A stretch of DNA of 5,318 bases from Oscillospiraceae bacterium (GTDB lineage Bacteria; Bacillota_A; Clostridia; Oscillospirales; Oscillospiraceae): positions 1-5,318 of the forward strand of contig JAFUES010000084.1 of assembly GCA_017470325.1 (NCBI GenBank), written 5' to 3'. Under the pieces are notes generated by a model that saw only the letters and a program-made list of their open reading frames with translations, was not told the origin of the DNA and did no database searches. Position numbers and translations under genes: made by a program. Below are positions 1 to 5,318 of the stretch, one piece after another (position 1 is the first letter of the stretch; every line of letters begins with the position of its first letter).

Positions 1-795
1 TTACTTCTTGGCCAGGCCCTTCTGGCGGGCATACTCGGCAGCGCCCAGAGCGCCCATCAGCTGCGGGTCGGTCTTCAGGTCCACGACCTTCAGCTTCAGC
101 ACGTGCTCAATGGCTTCCTTCAGTCCGTCGTTCTTCGCGCAGCCGCCCGTCAGCGTGATGCTGTCGGTGGCGCCGGCCTTCTTCGCCATGACGAAGCAGC
201 GCTTCGCAACCGCCATCTCGATGCCAGCCGCGATCTCGTCCATGGGCTTGCCCTCACCCACCAGAGTGATGACCTCGGACTCCGCAAACACCGTGCACTG
301 CGCCGTGATGGGGATCACGTTCTTCGCCGTCAGGCTCAGCTTGGAAAATTCGGGCAGGCTCAGCTCAAAGGAGCGGGCCATGGCCTCGAAGAAACGTCCG
401 GTACCAGCAGAGCACTTGTCGTTCATGGCGAAGTTCTTCACCGTGCCGTCCGTGTCAACGCTGATGCCCTTGACGTCCTGGCCGCCGATGTCGATGATGG
501 CCTTGACTTCGGGATTGGTCACGTGCACGCCCATGGCGTGGCAGCTGATCTCGGAAATGTTCTCGTCAGCAAAGGGGACCTTGTTGCGGCCGTAGCCCGT
601 GCCGATCAGGTACGCCAGCTCCTTGGAGTCCTTCAGGCCCGCCTTGGAACACACGTCGGCCATAGCCGCGATGGCGCTCTGCTCGGAGTTGATCTTGCTC
701 ATGATGGTGGTGTCAGCCACGATCTTGCCGGTTTCATCCAGAATGACTGCTTTCGTGTAGGTGGAACCTACGTCGCATCCGCCGAAATACTTCAT
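1..795 (-). CDS. 2-hydroxyacyl-CoA dehydratase activator (acyl-CoA dehydratase activase, BadF/BadG/BcrA/BcrD ATPase family)
   Basis: This 264-residue protein is a complete ATP-dependent activator of the HgdC/FldI/HadI type. Seen in the sequence: the N-terminal phosphate motif GGCDVGSTYTK (residues 5-15), TGYGR (66-70), the second nucleotide motif DIGGQD (102-107), Cys128 in NDKCSAGTGRFFE, Cys167 in ITAQCTVFAESE, the adenosine motif LTGGCAKNDGL (215-225) and a C-terminal PQLMGALGAAEYA. The two cysteines are spaced as in HgdC, where a homodimer shares one [4Fe-4S] cluster across the subunit interface. In that family ATP hydrolysis drives one low-potential electron from ferredoxin or flavodoxin into the dehydratase. 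Length is normal for the family. The ATG is preceded by AGGAGA nine bases upstream. It is the last operon gene visible and ends with TAA at the window edge, so further genes could follow. A single activator gene resembles dehydratases more than class I benzoyl-CoA reductases, which carry two ATPase-type subunits. Family assignment is secure; the partner enzyme is inferred from adjacency. Confidence 0.95.
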   Translation of the reverse strand: MKYFGGCDVGSTYTKAVILDETGKIVADTTIMSKINSEQSAIAAMADVCSKAGLKDSKELAYLIGTGYGRNKVPFADENISEISCHAMGVHVTNPEVKAIIDIGGQDVKGISVDTDGTVKNFAMNDKCSAGTGRFFEAMARSFELSLPEFSKLSLTAKNVIPITAQCTVFAESEVITLVGEGKPMDEIAAGIEMAVAKRCFVMAKKAGATDSITLTGGCAKNDGLKEAIEHVLKLKVVDLKTDPQLMGALGAAEYARQKGLAKK

Positions 796-820
796 TGCCT
801 CTTATCTCCTCTATTTTTTC

Positions 821-1039
821 TTAGGAATTATAATCATACTTGGGGAACTTGTCGATGTCATAAGGCGCCTTCAGGGTGTCCTTGCGCTCCATGTTGTCAT
901 AGTGGTTCTTCAGGAAAGGCTCCACCACGTTAAAGAGCAGCTTGCCGTCCAGGTCGAAGAAGAACACCAGGAACAGACCCACGTTCAGCACGAGGGCGAC
1001 GCCCAGCAGCTTGCAGAAAAACTTGCCGATTTTCTTCAT
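821..1039 (-). CDS. Small single-span membrane protein of unknown function, inside the dehydratase operon
   Basis: This 72-residue protein matches no family that I recognise. It begins with a basic MKKIGK, followed by one strongly hydrophobic stretch (about residues 11-28, ending VGLFLVFFF). A possibly amphipathic segment comes next (about 34-47), then a charged, aromatic tail rich in Lys, Asp and Tyr (48-72). By the positive-inside rule the N terminus would be cytoplasmic and the tail outside. There is no obvious signal-peptidase site, and Cys9 is not in a lipobox. It is probably a real gene: a perfect AGGAGG (1048-1053) lies eight bases before the ATG, it sits 15 bases after the large subunit gene and 25 bases before the activator gene, and it has the same orientation. 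It could be a membrane anchor, an assembly factor or a link to a membrane electron donor; all of these are inference from position only. Confidence 0.75.
   Translation of the reverse strand: MKKIGKFFCKLLGVALVLNVGLFLVFFFDLDGKLLFNVVEPFLKNHYDNMERKDTLKAPYDIDKFPKYDYNS
827..855 (-). promoter_or_regulatory. Possible internal promoter for the activator gene
   Basis: Reading the minus strand, TCGACA (850-855, five of six matches to the -35 consensus) is followed after exactly 17 bases by TATAAT (827-832, a perfect -10). It lies within the last codons of the 72-residue membrane protein gene. The predicted transcript start is near base 820, about 25 bases before the activator ATG, which leaves room for its ribosome site. 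The match is good, but the codons for Asp-Tyr-Asn happen to spell TATAAT, so coincidence is possible. Confidence 0.45.
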
Positions 1040-1054
1040 GTCTCTTTCCTCCTC

Positions 1055-2671
1055 TTACCAGGTCATGGAATCGTCGAAGTCCAGCAGAGACGGATCCAGC
1101 GGCTCTTCGTGCATGACGGTGGTCATATAGTCGTTGATCAGACGGCGGATCTCCGCACGGGAGACGGTCCGGCTGTCGGGCAGAGCATGGGGGATCCAGA
1201 AGGCCTTGATGTTTCTGTTGCGGAACTCGTCCTCAAACAGGCCGTGCAGACCCTGAACACCCTTGCACTGCAGCTGGTCGTACATAGCGACCATGTCGCA
1301 GTTGAAGCGCTCCATGTACTCCCACAGCTCAAACATGTGCTTCATGCCGCCGACGGCCATGCGGCGCATGGGCGCCCACATGTGATACTGGGCCATATCC
1401 TCGAGGGTGTGCTCGTAGGAATCGGTGCGAATCTCCATGTCGAACATCAGAGAGTCCATGTTGATGATGACGTTCAGGCCCCAGCAGTTGTAGGCCCAGG
1501 TGCACCAGTTGGAATAGTACAGAGGCGCGCAGGACCAGGCGATCACGCGGTGGCGGGTCTGGGGGAAGGTGTTGATCTTCTTGGAGACGCACTTCTCCAT
1601 GACCTTGCGGACCTTGCCGTCCACCTTGTGCCAGATCTCCCAATCGCCGTACTGGGTCTGGTAGATACGGTACAGGGCCTGGGCAACGCCGTTAATGGGA
1701 TAATAGTCGGACTTGGCGGCCACTTCCCACTTCTCCCACTCGAAGCGCTGCAGCTGGTTCTGGAGCTCCAGCTTCTTGGTGAGCTTCTCCCAGCTGAAGG
1801 GGATGCCGTACTGATCCTCGACGAACTTCCACAGCTCTTCGATCTCGCGCATGACATACTTCTTGACCAGGGGATCGTCAAACAGCATGGGCATGGGCAG
1901 GGAGAACAGGGGCTTGTCGAAGAACCAGTCCTGCAGGGTGGAGGTGGAGACGGAAGCGTCGCAGGCCTCGTTGCAGGTGACCACGGCCACGGCATAGTCG
2001 GGCACGTCGTCCAGGACGAAGATGCCGGACTCGGCCTGGCACATGGGGCAGGGGTCGCCGGGCAGGCCGATGGACTGGACCGCGTCGATGTAGTTGAGAA
2101 CGGTGTGAGAGTTGACGTGGCAGGTGACGAAGTAGGGGATCATCTCCAGAGGCACGTTGGTGATCTCACCGTCCCAGGGATAGAACACGCCGCCCCAAAC
2201 GGTCTCGTTGTGGGCGATGGTGTGCTTGTACAGGTCGTTCTGCTTGCCGCCGTGCAGACGGGTGTCCGCGGCGAACATGCGCTGGAACTGACGGATGGTG
2301 GTGCTGACCATGGCGCGATAGTGCCAGGCGGAGCCAGCCAGAGCGGGGCCGCGCAGGCCCTGCAGGCCGCGGTCAAACCAGTGCAGCACGGGCAGATAGG
2401 TCTGGCCGACCCAGCGGTAGCGCCAGACGCCCTTGGCGAAGTTCACGACGCCGCCCATGACCATGACGTCCTTCACCATGAAGATGTAGTTGTACAGCCA
2501 GATCATGTAGAAGTAGTACATGGTGTCCTTGACGCCGCGCCACTCTCTGTGCTTGTACAGACCGGTCTTATCCTCGAAGAGTTCGCCGATACGGCGGCCG
2601 CCCTCTTCCGCGGTGTGGGGCTTGCCGTACCAGAAATCCTTCAGCGCTTTCTTGATATCTTTCTTCGCCAT
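1055..2671 (-). CDS. Divergent long subunit of a 2-hydroxyacyl-CoA dehydratase / benzoyl-CoA reductase family enzyme
   Basis: This 538-residue protein is probably the second subunit of the dehydratase-like enzyme. Superfamily-like elements are a region around WGGVFYPWDGEI (159-170), the Cys-containing GLPGDPCPMC (202-211), VTCNEACDAS (231-240) followed by DKPLFSLPMP, and a C-terminal QLQCKGVQGLHG (467-478) followed by a Rossmann-like segment with IPHALPDSR (493-501). Cys208/211, Cys233/237 and Cys469 are the best candidates for [4Fe-4S] ligands. Known partners (HgdA, FldB, HadB, BcrB) are roughly 370-480 residues, so this one is long. Most of the excess is N-terminal: about 150 residues precede the first recognisable block, including the very aromatic MYYFYMIWLYNYIFM (51-65). 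The protein is also rich in Trp. The ATG at 2671 is chosen because AGGAGG lies nine bases upstream and it begins one base after the stop of the preceding gene; a longer frame reading back to 2794 overlaps that gene and has no support. Gene reality is near certain; family membership is likely but divergent, and the substrate is unknown. Confidence 0.82.
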   Translation of the reverse strand: MAKKDIKKALKDFWYGKPHTAEEGGRRIGELFEDKTGLYKHREWRGVKDTMYYFYMIWLYNYIFMVKDVMVMGGVVNFAKGVWRYRWVGQTYLPVLHWFDRGLQGLRGPALAGSAWHYRAMVSTTIRQFQRMFAADTRLHGGKQNDLYKHTIAHNETVWGGVFYPWDGEITNVPLEMIPYFVTCHVNSHTVLNYIDAVQSIGLPGDPCPMCQAESGIFVLDDVPDYAVAVVTCNEACDASVSTSTLQDWFFDKPLFSLPMPMLFDDPLVKKYVMREIEELWKFVEDQYGIPFSWEKLTKKLELQNQLQRFEWEKWEVAAKSDYYPINGVAQALYRIYQTQYGDWEIWHKVDGKVRKVMEKCVSKKINTFPQTRHRVIAWSCAPLYYSNWCTWAYNCWGLNVIINMDSLMFDMEIRTDSYEHTLEDMAQYHMWAPMRRMAVGGMKHMFELWEYMERFNCDMVAMYDQLQCKGVQGLHGLFEDEFRNRNIKAFWIPHALPDSRTVSRAEIRRLINDYMTTVMHEEPLDPSLLDFDDSMTW

Positions 2672-2672
2672 C

Positions 2673-3884
2673 TTACTTGCCCTCCTGAATCTGCTTGATC
2701 TCAACGCTCTCAACGAAGGCCTGGAAGCGGGTACGCAGCTGGCCGGAGGCGGTGTTGATGTATTCCTTCTCGATGGAGCACACAGGGATGCCAAAATCGC
2801 GGTTCATGATGACGGTGTCGATGACACGCTCATAGCTCCAATACTCGCAGAACTTGTTGGAGGCGATGATGATGCCGTCGGCCTTATACTCCTTGACCAG
2901 CTCGGCCAGTCTCTTCTTTCTGGCGCGCATCTCGTCCTGGGGCATGAAGCGGGGACAGTTGGATGTGGTCAGATAGTGCTTGGCAATGGCGAACAGGGGA
3001 TCCACGCCCTCGGGCAGATCGATGATCTGACGGCTCTCCACCGCGCCGTAGCAGTAGCGGTCGCAGACCACGCGGGCGCCGCAGCTCTCGATCAGCTTGG
3101 TGAAGTCGGGATCGTCGTTCTCGGAGCCGGCCAGGACGACCTTGCAGCGGAAGTCCTTCTTGCGGTCGGGCTTGCGGGTCTTCATCTCTTCGGCGGTCTC
3201 GCGCAGGTAGGGCAGGATCAGATACTTGGGGCAGACCAGGCTCACCAGCTGGATCACATGGAACTCATAGCCGGTAATGGTGGGGTTGTCCAGCTTGCGG
3301 TACTCGCCGATCTCGTTGATCAGGCGGCTGACCTCGTTCTGCTGCTCCACAGCGGCGCGGATGGCGTCGTCGGAGATGTCGATGCCGAAGTGATCGTGCA
3401 GGGGCTGCAGCACATGGGCGCGCAGCTGATCGGTATAATGCTCGTAGGCGATCTGGTTGTTCTTGAACGGGACGTCGCTGAATTCGCAGAAGAAGTCATC
3501 GTTGTCGATGATGCGCATATCCTGCACGGAATCCAGATGCTTCTGCTGCAGATGCTCCTGGAAACGGCAGGTGGCGGTGCAGGTCTCGGTGGCCATCTGG
3601 GCGTCCAGGAAGTTGAAGCCGCCCTCCAGGGCGCGCTCCAGCAGGCTGCGGGCGTAGTGACATACGCGGGCGGACATGTAGTAGGTCGCGATGTCGGGGG
3701 ATGTGCAGCGCGGCGCTCTCAGACGGACCGAGAAGCAGCCGGGCAGGTCGAGAAGCACTTCAGGCATGAAATAGCAGGTATAGCCCACCGCTCTCTTGCC
3801 CTCGGCCTTGGCCTGTTTGACAAGATCGTTGTTGGCTTCCTGAAGCAGATTCTCAAAGAAGATCAAGTGCTTGAGATCTTTCAC
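2673..3884 (-). CDS. 2-hydroxyacyl-CoA dehydratase family subunit (HgdB/FldC/BcrC-like)
   Basis: This 403-residue protein is a subunit of an iron-sulfur enzyme that would act on a CoA thioester after one-electron activation. Family hallmarks are GYTCYFMPEVLLD near the N terminus (Cys37), TETCTATC (Cys102, Cys106), DRYCYGAVESR (275-285), SNKFCEYWSYE (Cys346), and the closing IPVCSIEKEY...GQLRTRFQAFVE (366-392). Cys37, Cys102 or Cys106, and Cys346 are the likely ligands of a [4Fe-4S] cluster, by analogy with HgdB and HadC. With 15 cysteines it is cysteine-rich. Length is typical for this subunit type. The GTG at 3884 is chosen as start because GGAGG lies six bases upstream; an upstream ATG at 3953 coincides with the predicted transcript start and would have to be read through the leader hairpin. 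It is the first operon gene and its stop is one base from the next start, which suggests translational coupling. Classical dehydratase and benzoyl-CoA reductase-like activity cannot be told apart here. Confidence 0.92.
   Translation of the reverse strand: MKDLKHLIFFENLLQEANNDLVKQAKAEGKRAVGYTCYFMPEVLLDLPGCFSVRLRAPRCTSPDIATYYMSARVCHYARSLLERALEGGFNFLDAQMATETCTATCRFQEHLQQKHLDSVQDMRIIDNDDFFCEFSDVPFKNNQIAYEHYTDQLRAHVLQPLHDHFGIDISDDAIRAAVEQQNEVSRLINEIGEYRKLDNPTITGYEFHVIQLVSLVCPKYLILPYLRETAEEMKTRKPDRKKDFRCKVVLAGSENDDPDFTKLIESCGARVVCDRYCYGAVESRQIIDLPEGVDPLFAIAKHYLTTSNCPRFMPQDEMRARKKRLAELVKEYKADGIIIASNKFCEYWSYERVIDTVIMNRDFGIPVCSIEKEYINTASGQLRTRFQAFVESVEIKQIQEGK
2681..2686 (-). promoter_or_regulatory. 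Ribosome binding site fixing the start of the 538-residue subunit
   Basis: A perfect AGGAGG lies inside the last codons of the 403-residue subunit gene. It is nine bases before the ATG at 2671, with the upstream TAA stop in between (TAAGATG). It supports this ATG over longer alternatives and suggests coupled translation of the two subunits at a balanced ratio. Confidence 0.85.
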
Positions 3885-3890
3885 GGTAAC

Positions 3891-3895
3891 CCTCC
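3891..3895 (-). promoter_or_regulatory. Ribosome binding site fixing the GTG start of the 403-residue subunit
   Basis: On the minus strand, GGAGG followed by the six-base spacer GTTACC precedes GTG at 3884. No ATG in the vicinity has a comparable site, so GTG is taken as the start. It lies 18 bases downstream of the leader hairpin and is not buried in it. Confidence 0.8.
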
Positions 3896-3912
3896 AAATT
3901 CTTTCCTGTTTT

Positions 3913-3946
3913 TGGCCGCCCTGCCGGTTTCCCGGCAATGCGGCCA
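3913..3946 (-). promoter_or_regulatory. Strong two-part hairpin in the operon leader RNA
   Basis: In the minus-strand transcript, TGGCCGC (3940-3946) pairs perfectly with GCGGCCA (3913-3919). After a two-by-two internal loop (AT opposite GG), TGCCGG (3932-3937) pairs with CCGGCA (3922-3927) around a GAAA tetraloop (3928-3931). This gives 13 base pairs, mostly G-C. The hairpin begins only about seven to ten bases after the predicted transcript start. No U-tract follows (AAAACAGG comes next), so it is not an intrinsic terminator. A 5' mRNA-stabilising stem or a protein-binding site fits; no metabolite riboswitch class is recognised. The structure is directly visible; its function is inferred. 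Confidence 0.7.
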
Positions 3947-3960
3947 CTCTCACGCTATAT

Positions 3961-3989
3961 ATTATAAAGACACGTCAGTTAATTGTCAA
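3961..3989 (-). promoter_or_regulatory. Consensus vegetative (sigma-A/sigma-70) promoter of the dehydratase operon
   Basis: On the minus strand, a perfect -35 TTGACA (3984-3989), a spacer of exactly 17 bases and a perfect -10 TATAAT (3961-3966) are followed by AT-rich DNA. AT-rich sequence upstream, including a T6 tract at 4012-4017, may act as an UP-like element. The expected transcript start is near 3953-3956, giving a leader of about 70 bases before the GTG. Such a full match predicts strong basal transcription of the four-gene operon unless a repressor intervenes; no clear operator palindrome overlaps it. Confidence 0.9.
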
Positions 3990-4039
3990 TCGGCTTTTCG
4001 TCAAATTTGCTAAAAAATGTTGTTGTAAATAGGGCATAT

Positions 4040-4068
4040 ATTATACATCTTGGTGGAAAGTGTCTAAA
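4040..4068 (-). promoter_or_regulatory. Weak candidate upstream promoter
   Basis: A second perfect TATAAT (4040-4045) has TTTAGA (4063-4068, four of six -35 matches) 17 bases upstream, overlapping the end of the AlaX gene. The surrounding DNA is AT-rich, so a chance match is likely. If real, it would give a longer operon leader beginning near 4033. Confidence 0.2.
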
Positions 4069-5221
4069 TACTTGCGCTGTCAAAATATGCCCGGATCTCT
4101 GCGGCTTTGGCCGCCGCGCGGCCCTGGATCATGGCGGGGGATCCGCCGCCCCGACCGCCGATGGCGGCGTTGATGTTCCGGGCCGCGGCGCGCAGGTCCG
4201 CGTGCAGGCTGCCGATGATATAGCGGTAGCCGTTTTCGTCGTCTCCGCAGAAGACGGCGGCCGCGCCGGAGCAGCGCTCCATCAGCAGATTGACCAGTTC
4301 CCGCTGGGCCACCTCGTCCAGGACCGTGTCGAACAGGCAGAGATTGCCCTCTGTGGGCGCTACGCTCTCCGCCCGCAGGCGCACCAGCTCCATGCTCAGC
4401 GCCGCGACGCGCTCCTTGAGCCGGTCCCGCTCCCCCAGCAGCCGCTCCACCGCCGGGGCCACTTCCTCCCGCTTGGCGCTGAGCAGGGCGGAAATGGCGG
4501 AGACGCTCTCCTGCCGGGCCCGGTAATCCTCCATGGCGTCCAGGCCGCAGAGGGCGGTGATGCGGGTTCCGCCCCGGTGCCGCTCCGCCGTCAGGATCTT
4601 CACCGCGCCGATCTGGCCGGTGCTGGACACATGGGGCGCGCAGCAGGCGCAGCGGTCGATACCCGGGATCTCCACGATGCGCACGTTCTCCGTCAGGTCC
4701 AGCTTGCTGCGGTAGACCATGTCCTGCAGCTGCTCCGGCTCCGGGTACCAGGCGCGGATGGGCAGGTCATCCCGCACGGCCTCATTGGCCAGGGTCTCCA
4801 CCCGCATCAGCTCTTCCCAGCTCAGCTCCCCGCTGTAGTCCATGGTCATGTAGCTCTCCCCCATGTGAAAGCCCACATTGTCCCAGCCGTAGAGGCCGTG
4901 GATCAGGCCGGAGATCACATGCTCGCCGGAGTGGTTCTGCATCCGGCGGCGGCGCTGCTCCTTGTCCAGGACGCAGGAGACCTCCGCGCCCACGGCAAGG
5001 GGTTTGTCGGTATAGTGGCGGATCTCGCCGCCCTCCTCCTGCACATCCAGCACCCTCGCTTCGCCGATGCTGCCGGTGTCCGCCTGTTGGCCGCCGCCCT
5101 CCGGGAAGAAGGCCGTCCGGTCCAGGCGCAGGGCATAGCCCTTCCCCGCCGGCTCACAGCCGGTGACCCGGGCGGTGAAGGCGAAGATCCCGCTGTCGAT
5201 ATCATAAAGCTTTTCCGTCAT
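4064..5221 (-). CDS. alaX: Alanyl-tRNA editing protein AlaX, long form with DHHA1 domain
   Basis: This 385-residue protein is a free-standing relative of the alanyl-tRNA synthetase editing domain. In this family it hydrolyses tRNA(Ala) mischarged with serine or glycine in the cytoplasm. Domains in order: an N-terminal beta-barrel with AFFPEGGGQQADTG (37-50); the zinc-binding editing core with HSGEH (His97, His101) and CACCAPH (Cys193, His197), which form the expected HxxxH and CxxxH set, followed by STGQIGAVKI; a charged helical or coiled-coil linker (about 236-285); and a C-terminal DHHA1-type domain ending in the glycine-rich AIGGRGGGSPAMIQG (353-367). The usual CGGTH-type motif here reads CCAPH, which keeps the metal ligands. 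The ATG at 5221 is chosen because GAGGTG lies four bases upstream and homology begins at once; 32 extra codons upstream have no family similarity and include the promoter. It looks more GC-rich than the downstream operon and is probably a separate transcription unit. Confidence 0.93.
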   Translation of the reverse strand: MTEKLYDIDSGIFAFTARVTGCEPAGKGYALRLDRTAFFPEGGGQQADTGSIGEARVLDVQEEGGEIRHYTDKPLAVGAEVSCVLDKEQRRRRMQNHSGEHVISGLIHGLYGWDNVGFHMGESYMTMDYSGELSWEELMRVETLANEAVRDDLPIRAWYPEPEQLQDMVYRSKLDLTENVRIVEIPGIDRCACCAPHVSSTGQIGAVKILTAERHRGGTRITALCGLDAMEDYRARQESVSAISALLSAKREEVAPAVERLLGERDRLKERVAALSMELVRLRAESVAPTEGNLCLFDTVLDEVAQRELVNLLMERCSGAAAVFCGDDENGYRYIIGSLHADLRAAARNINAAIGGRGGGSPAMIQGRAAAKAAEIRAYFDSASI

Positions 5222-5253
5222 GGCGCACCTCGTAAATCGAATTCTATGGTGAG

Positions 5254-5282
5254 AGCATATCATGTTTCCGCTTTTGGGGCAA
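5254..5282 (-). promoter_or_regulatory. Probable promoter of the AlaX gene
   Basis: On the minus strand, TTGCCC (5277-5282, four of six) and TATGCT (5254-5259, four of six) are separated by exactly 17 bases. The predicted start near 5247 lies about 25 bases before the ATG at 5221, enough for the ribosome site GAGGTG at 5226-5231. The placement directly after a terminator-like T-tract supports it. Confidence 0.5.
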
Positions 5283-5296
5283 GAGCGCTGAGCGGC

Positions 5297-5318
5297 AAAA
5301 AGGGCCGCTGCGATCACT
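5297..5318 (-). terminator. Probable trailing half of an intrinsic terminator of an upstream gene, cut by the window edge
   Basis: Read on the minus strand, the GC-rich run CGCAGCGGCCC (5302-5312) is followed at once by TTTTT (5297-5301), the layout of the 3' arm and U-tract of a rho-independent terminator. The matching 5' arm would lie beyond base 5318 and cannot be seen. The only stem within the window is a six-pair one (5291-5296 with 5304-5309), which has the wrong geometry for a terminator. Confidence 0.4.

Noticed and set aside
761..2698. A long plus-strand open frame (645 codons) antisense to the 538-residue subunit gene.
   Set aside because: It is a low-complexity product rich in Val, Leu, His, Gly and Asp with no family motif and no ribosome site. 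It runs opposite a gene with clear family motifs and is a shadow caused by GC-biased codon use.
2672..2794. Longer version of the 538-residue subunit starting at 2794.
   Set aside because: The 41 extra residues are Arg/Ser/Pro-rich out-of-frame readings of the upstream gene. The ATG at 2671 has a perfect ribosome site.
3885..3953. Longer version of the 403-residue subunit starting at the ATG at 3953.
   Set aside because: That ATG coincides with the predicted transcript start, has no ribosome site, and the added residues are encoded by the leader hairpin. The GTG at 3884 has GGAGG six bases upstream.
2520..4013. A long plus-strand open frame (497 codons) antisense to the 403-residue subunit gene.
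   Set aside because: It shows the same composition artefact, runs through the operon promoter and leader hairpin, and overlaps the previous shadow frame; the minus-strand gene has clear family motifs.
4010..4063. Intrinsic terminator after the AlaX gene, suggested by a T6 tract on the minus strand (4012-4017).
   Set aside because: The bases before the T-tract (ACAACAACA) form no GC-rich stem, and only weak AT pairing is possible, so no terminator can be supported.
3885..4063. Known riboswitch or T-box in the operon leader.
   Set aside because: The leader after the predicted start is only about 70 bases. It holds one simple hairpin with no terminator/antiterminator pair and no conserved T-box or riboswitch core that I recognise.
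1..5318. CRISPR array, tRNA or rRNA gene, insertion sequence or phage attachment site.
   Set aside because: Reading the intergenic stretches showed no spaced direct repeats, cloverleaf, transposase motif or terminal inverted repeats. Almost the entire window is occupied by the five genes.

Overview
The window holds five complete protein genes, all on the minus strand, so transcription runs from high to low coordinates. The moderately high GC content, strong AGGAGG-type ribosome sites, vegetative sigma-A-like promoters and an oxygen-sensitive iron-sulfur enzyme system all point to an anaerobic Firmicute. A Clostridia/Oscillospiraceae-like gut bacterium is my best guess, but this is inferred from composition and gene type and not proven.

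Right part (4064-5318): a monocistronic-looking gene for a long-form AlaX alanyl-tRNA editing protein. It has its own probable promoter at 5254-5282. What looks like the trailing half of the previous gene's terminator is cut by the window edge.

Middle (3885-4063): a 179-base intergenic region. It carries a textbook promoter (TTGACA, 17-base spacer, TATAAT) and, a few bases after the expected transcript start, a long two-part hairpin capped by a GAAA loop. No clear intrinsic terminator for the AlaX gene is seen here.

Left part (1-3884): a tight four-gene operon. In order of transcription it encodes (1) a 403-residue 2-hydroxyacyl-CoA dehydratase/benzoyl-CoA reductase family subunit, starting at a GTG; (2) a 538-residue, divergent and unusually long partner subunit of the same superfamily; (3) a 72-residue single-span membrane protein; (4) a 264-residue ATP-dependent activator (acyl-CoA dehydratase activase) with the two cluster-binding cysteines and the ASKHA nucleotide-binding motifs. 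Gaps are 1, 15 and 25 bases. In known systems the activator homodimer, carrying one [4Fe-4S] cluster, uses ATP hydrolysis to push an electron into the heterodimeric dehydratase, which then performs radical chemistry on a CoA thioester. The activator and the 403-residue subunit fit that scheme well. The 538-residue subunit and the membrane protein are the unusual parts. No CoA-transferase, CoA-ligase, dehydrogenase, ferredoxin or transporter gene lies in the window, so the substrate cannot be named. A probable second promoter just ahead of the activator gene may let it be expressed separately.
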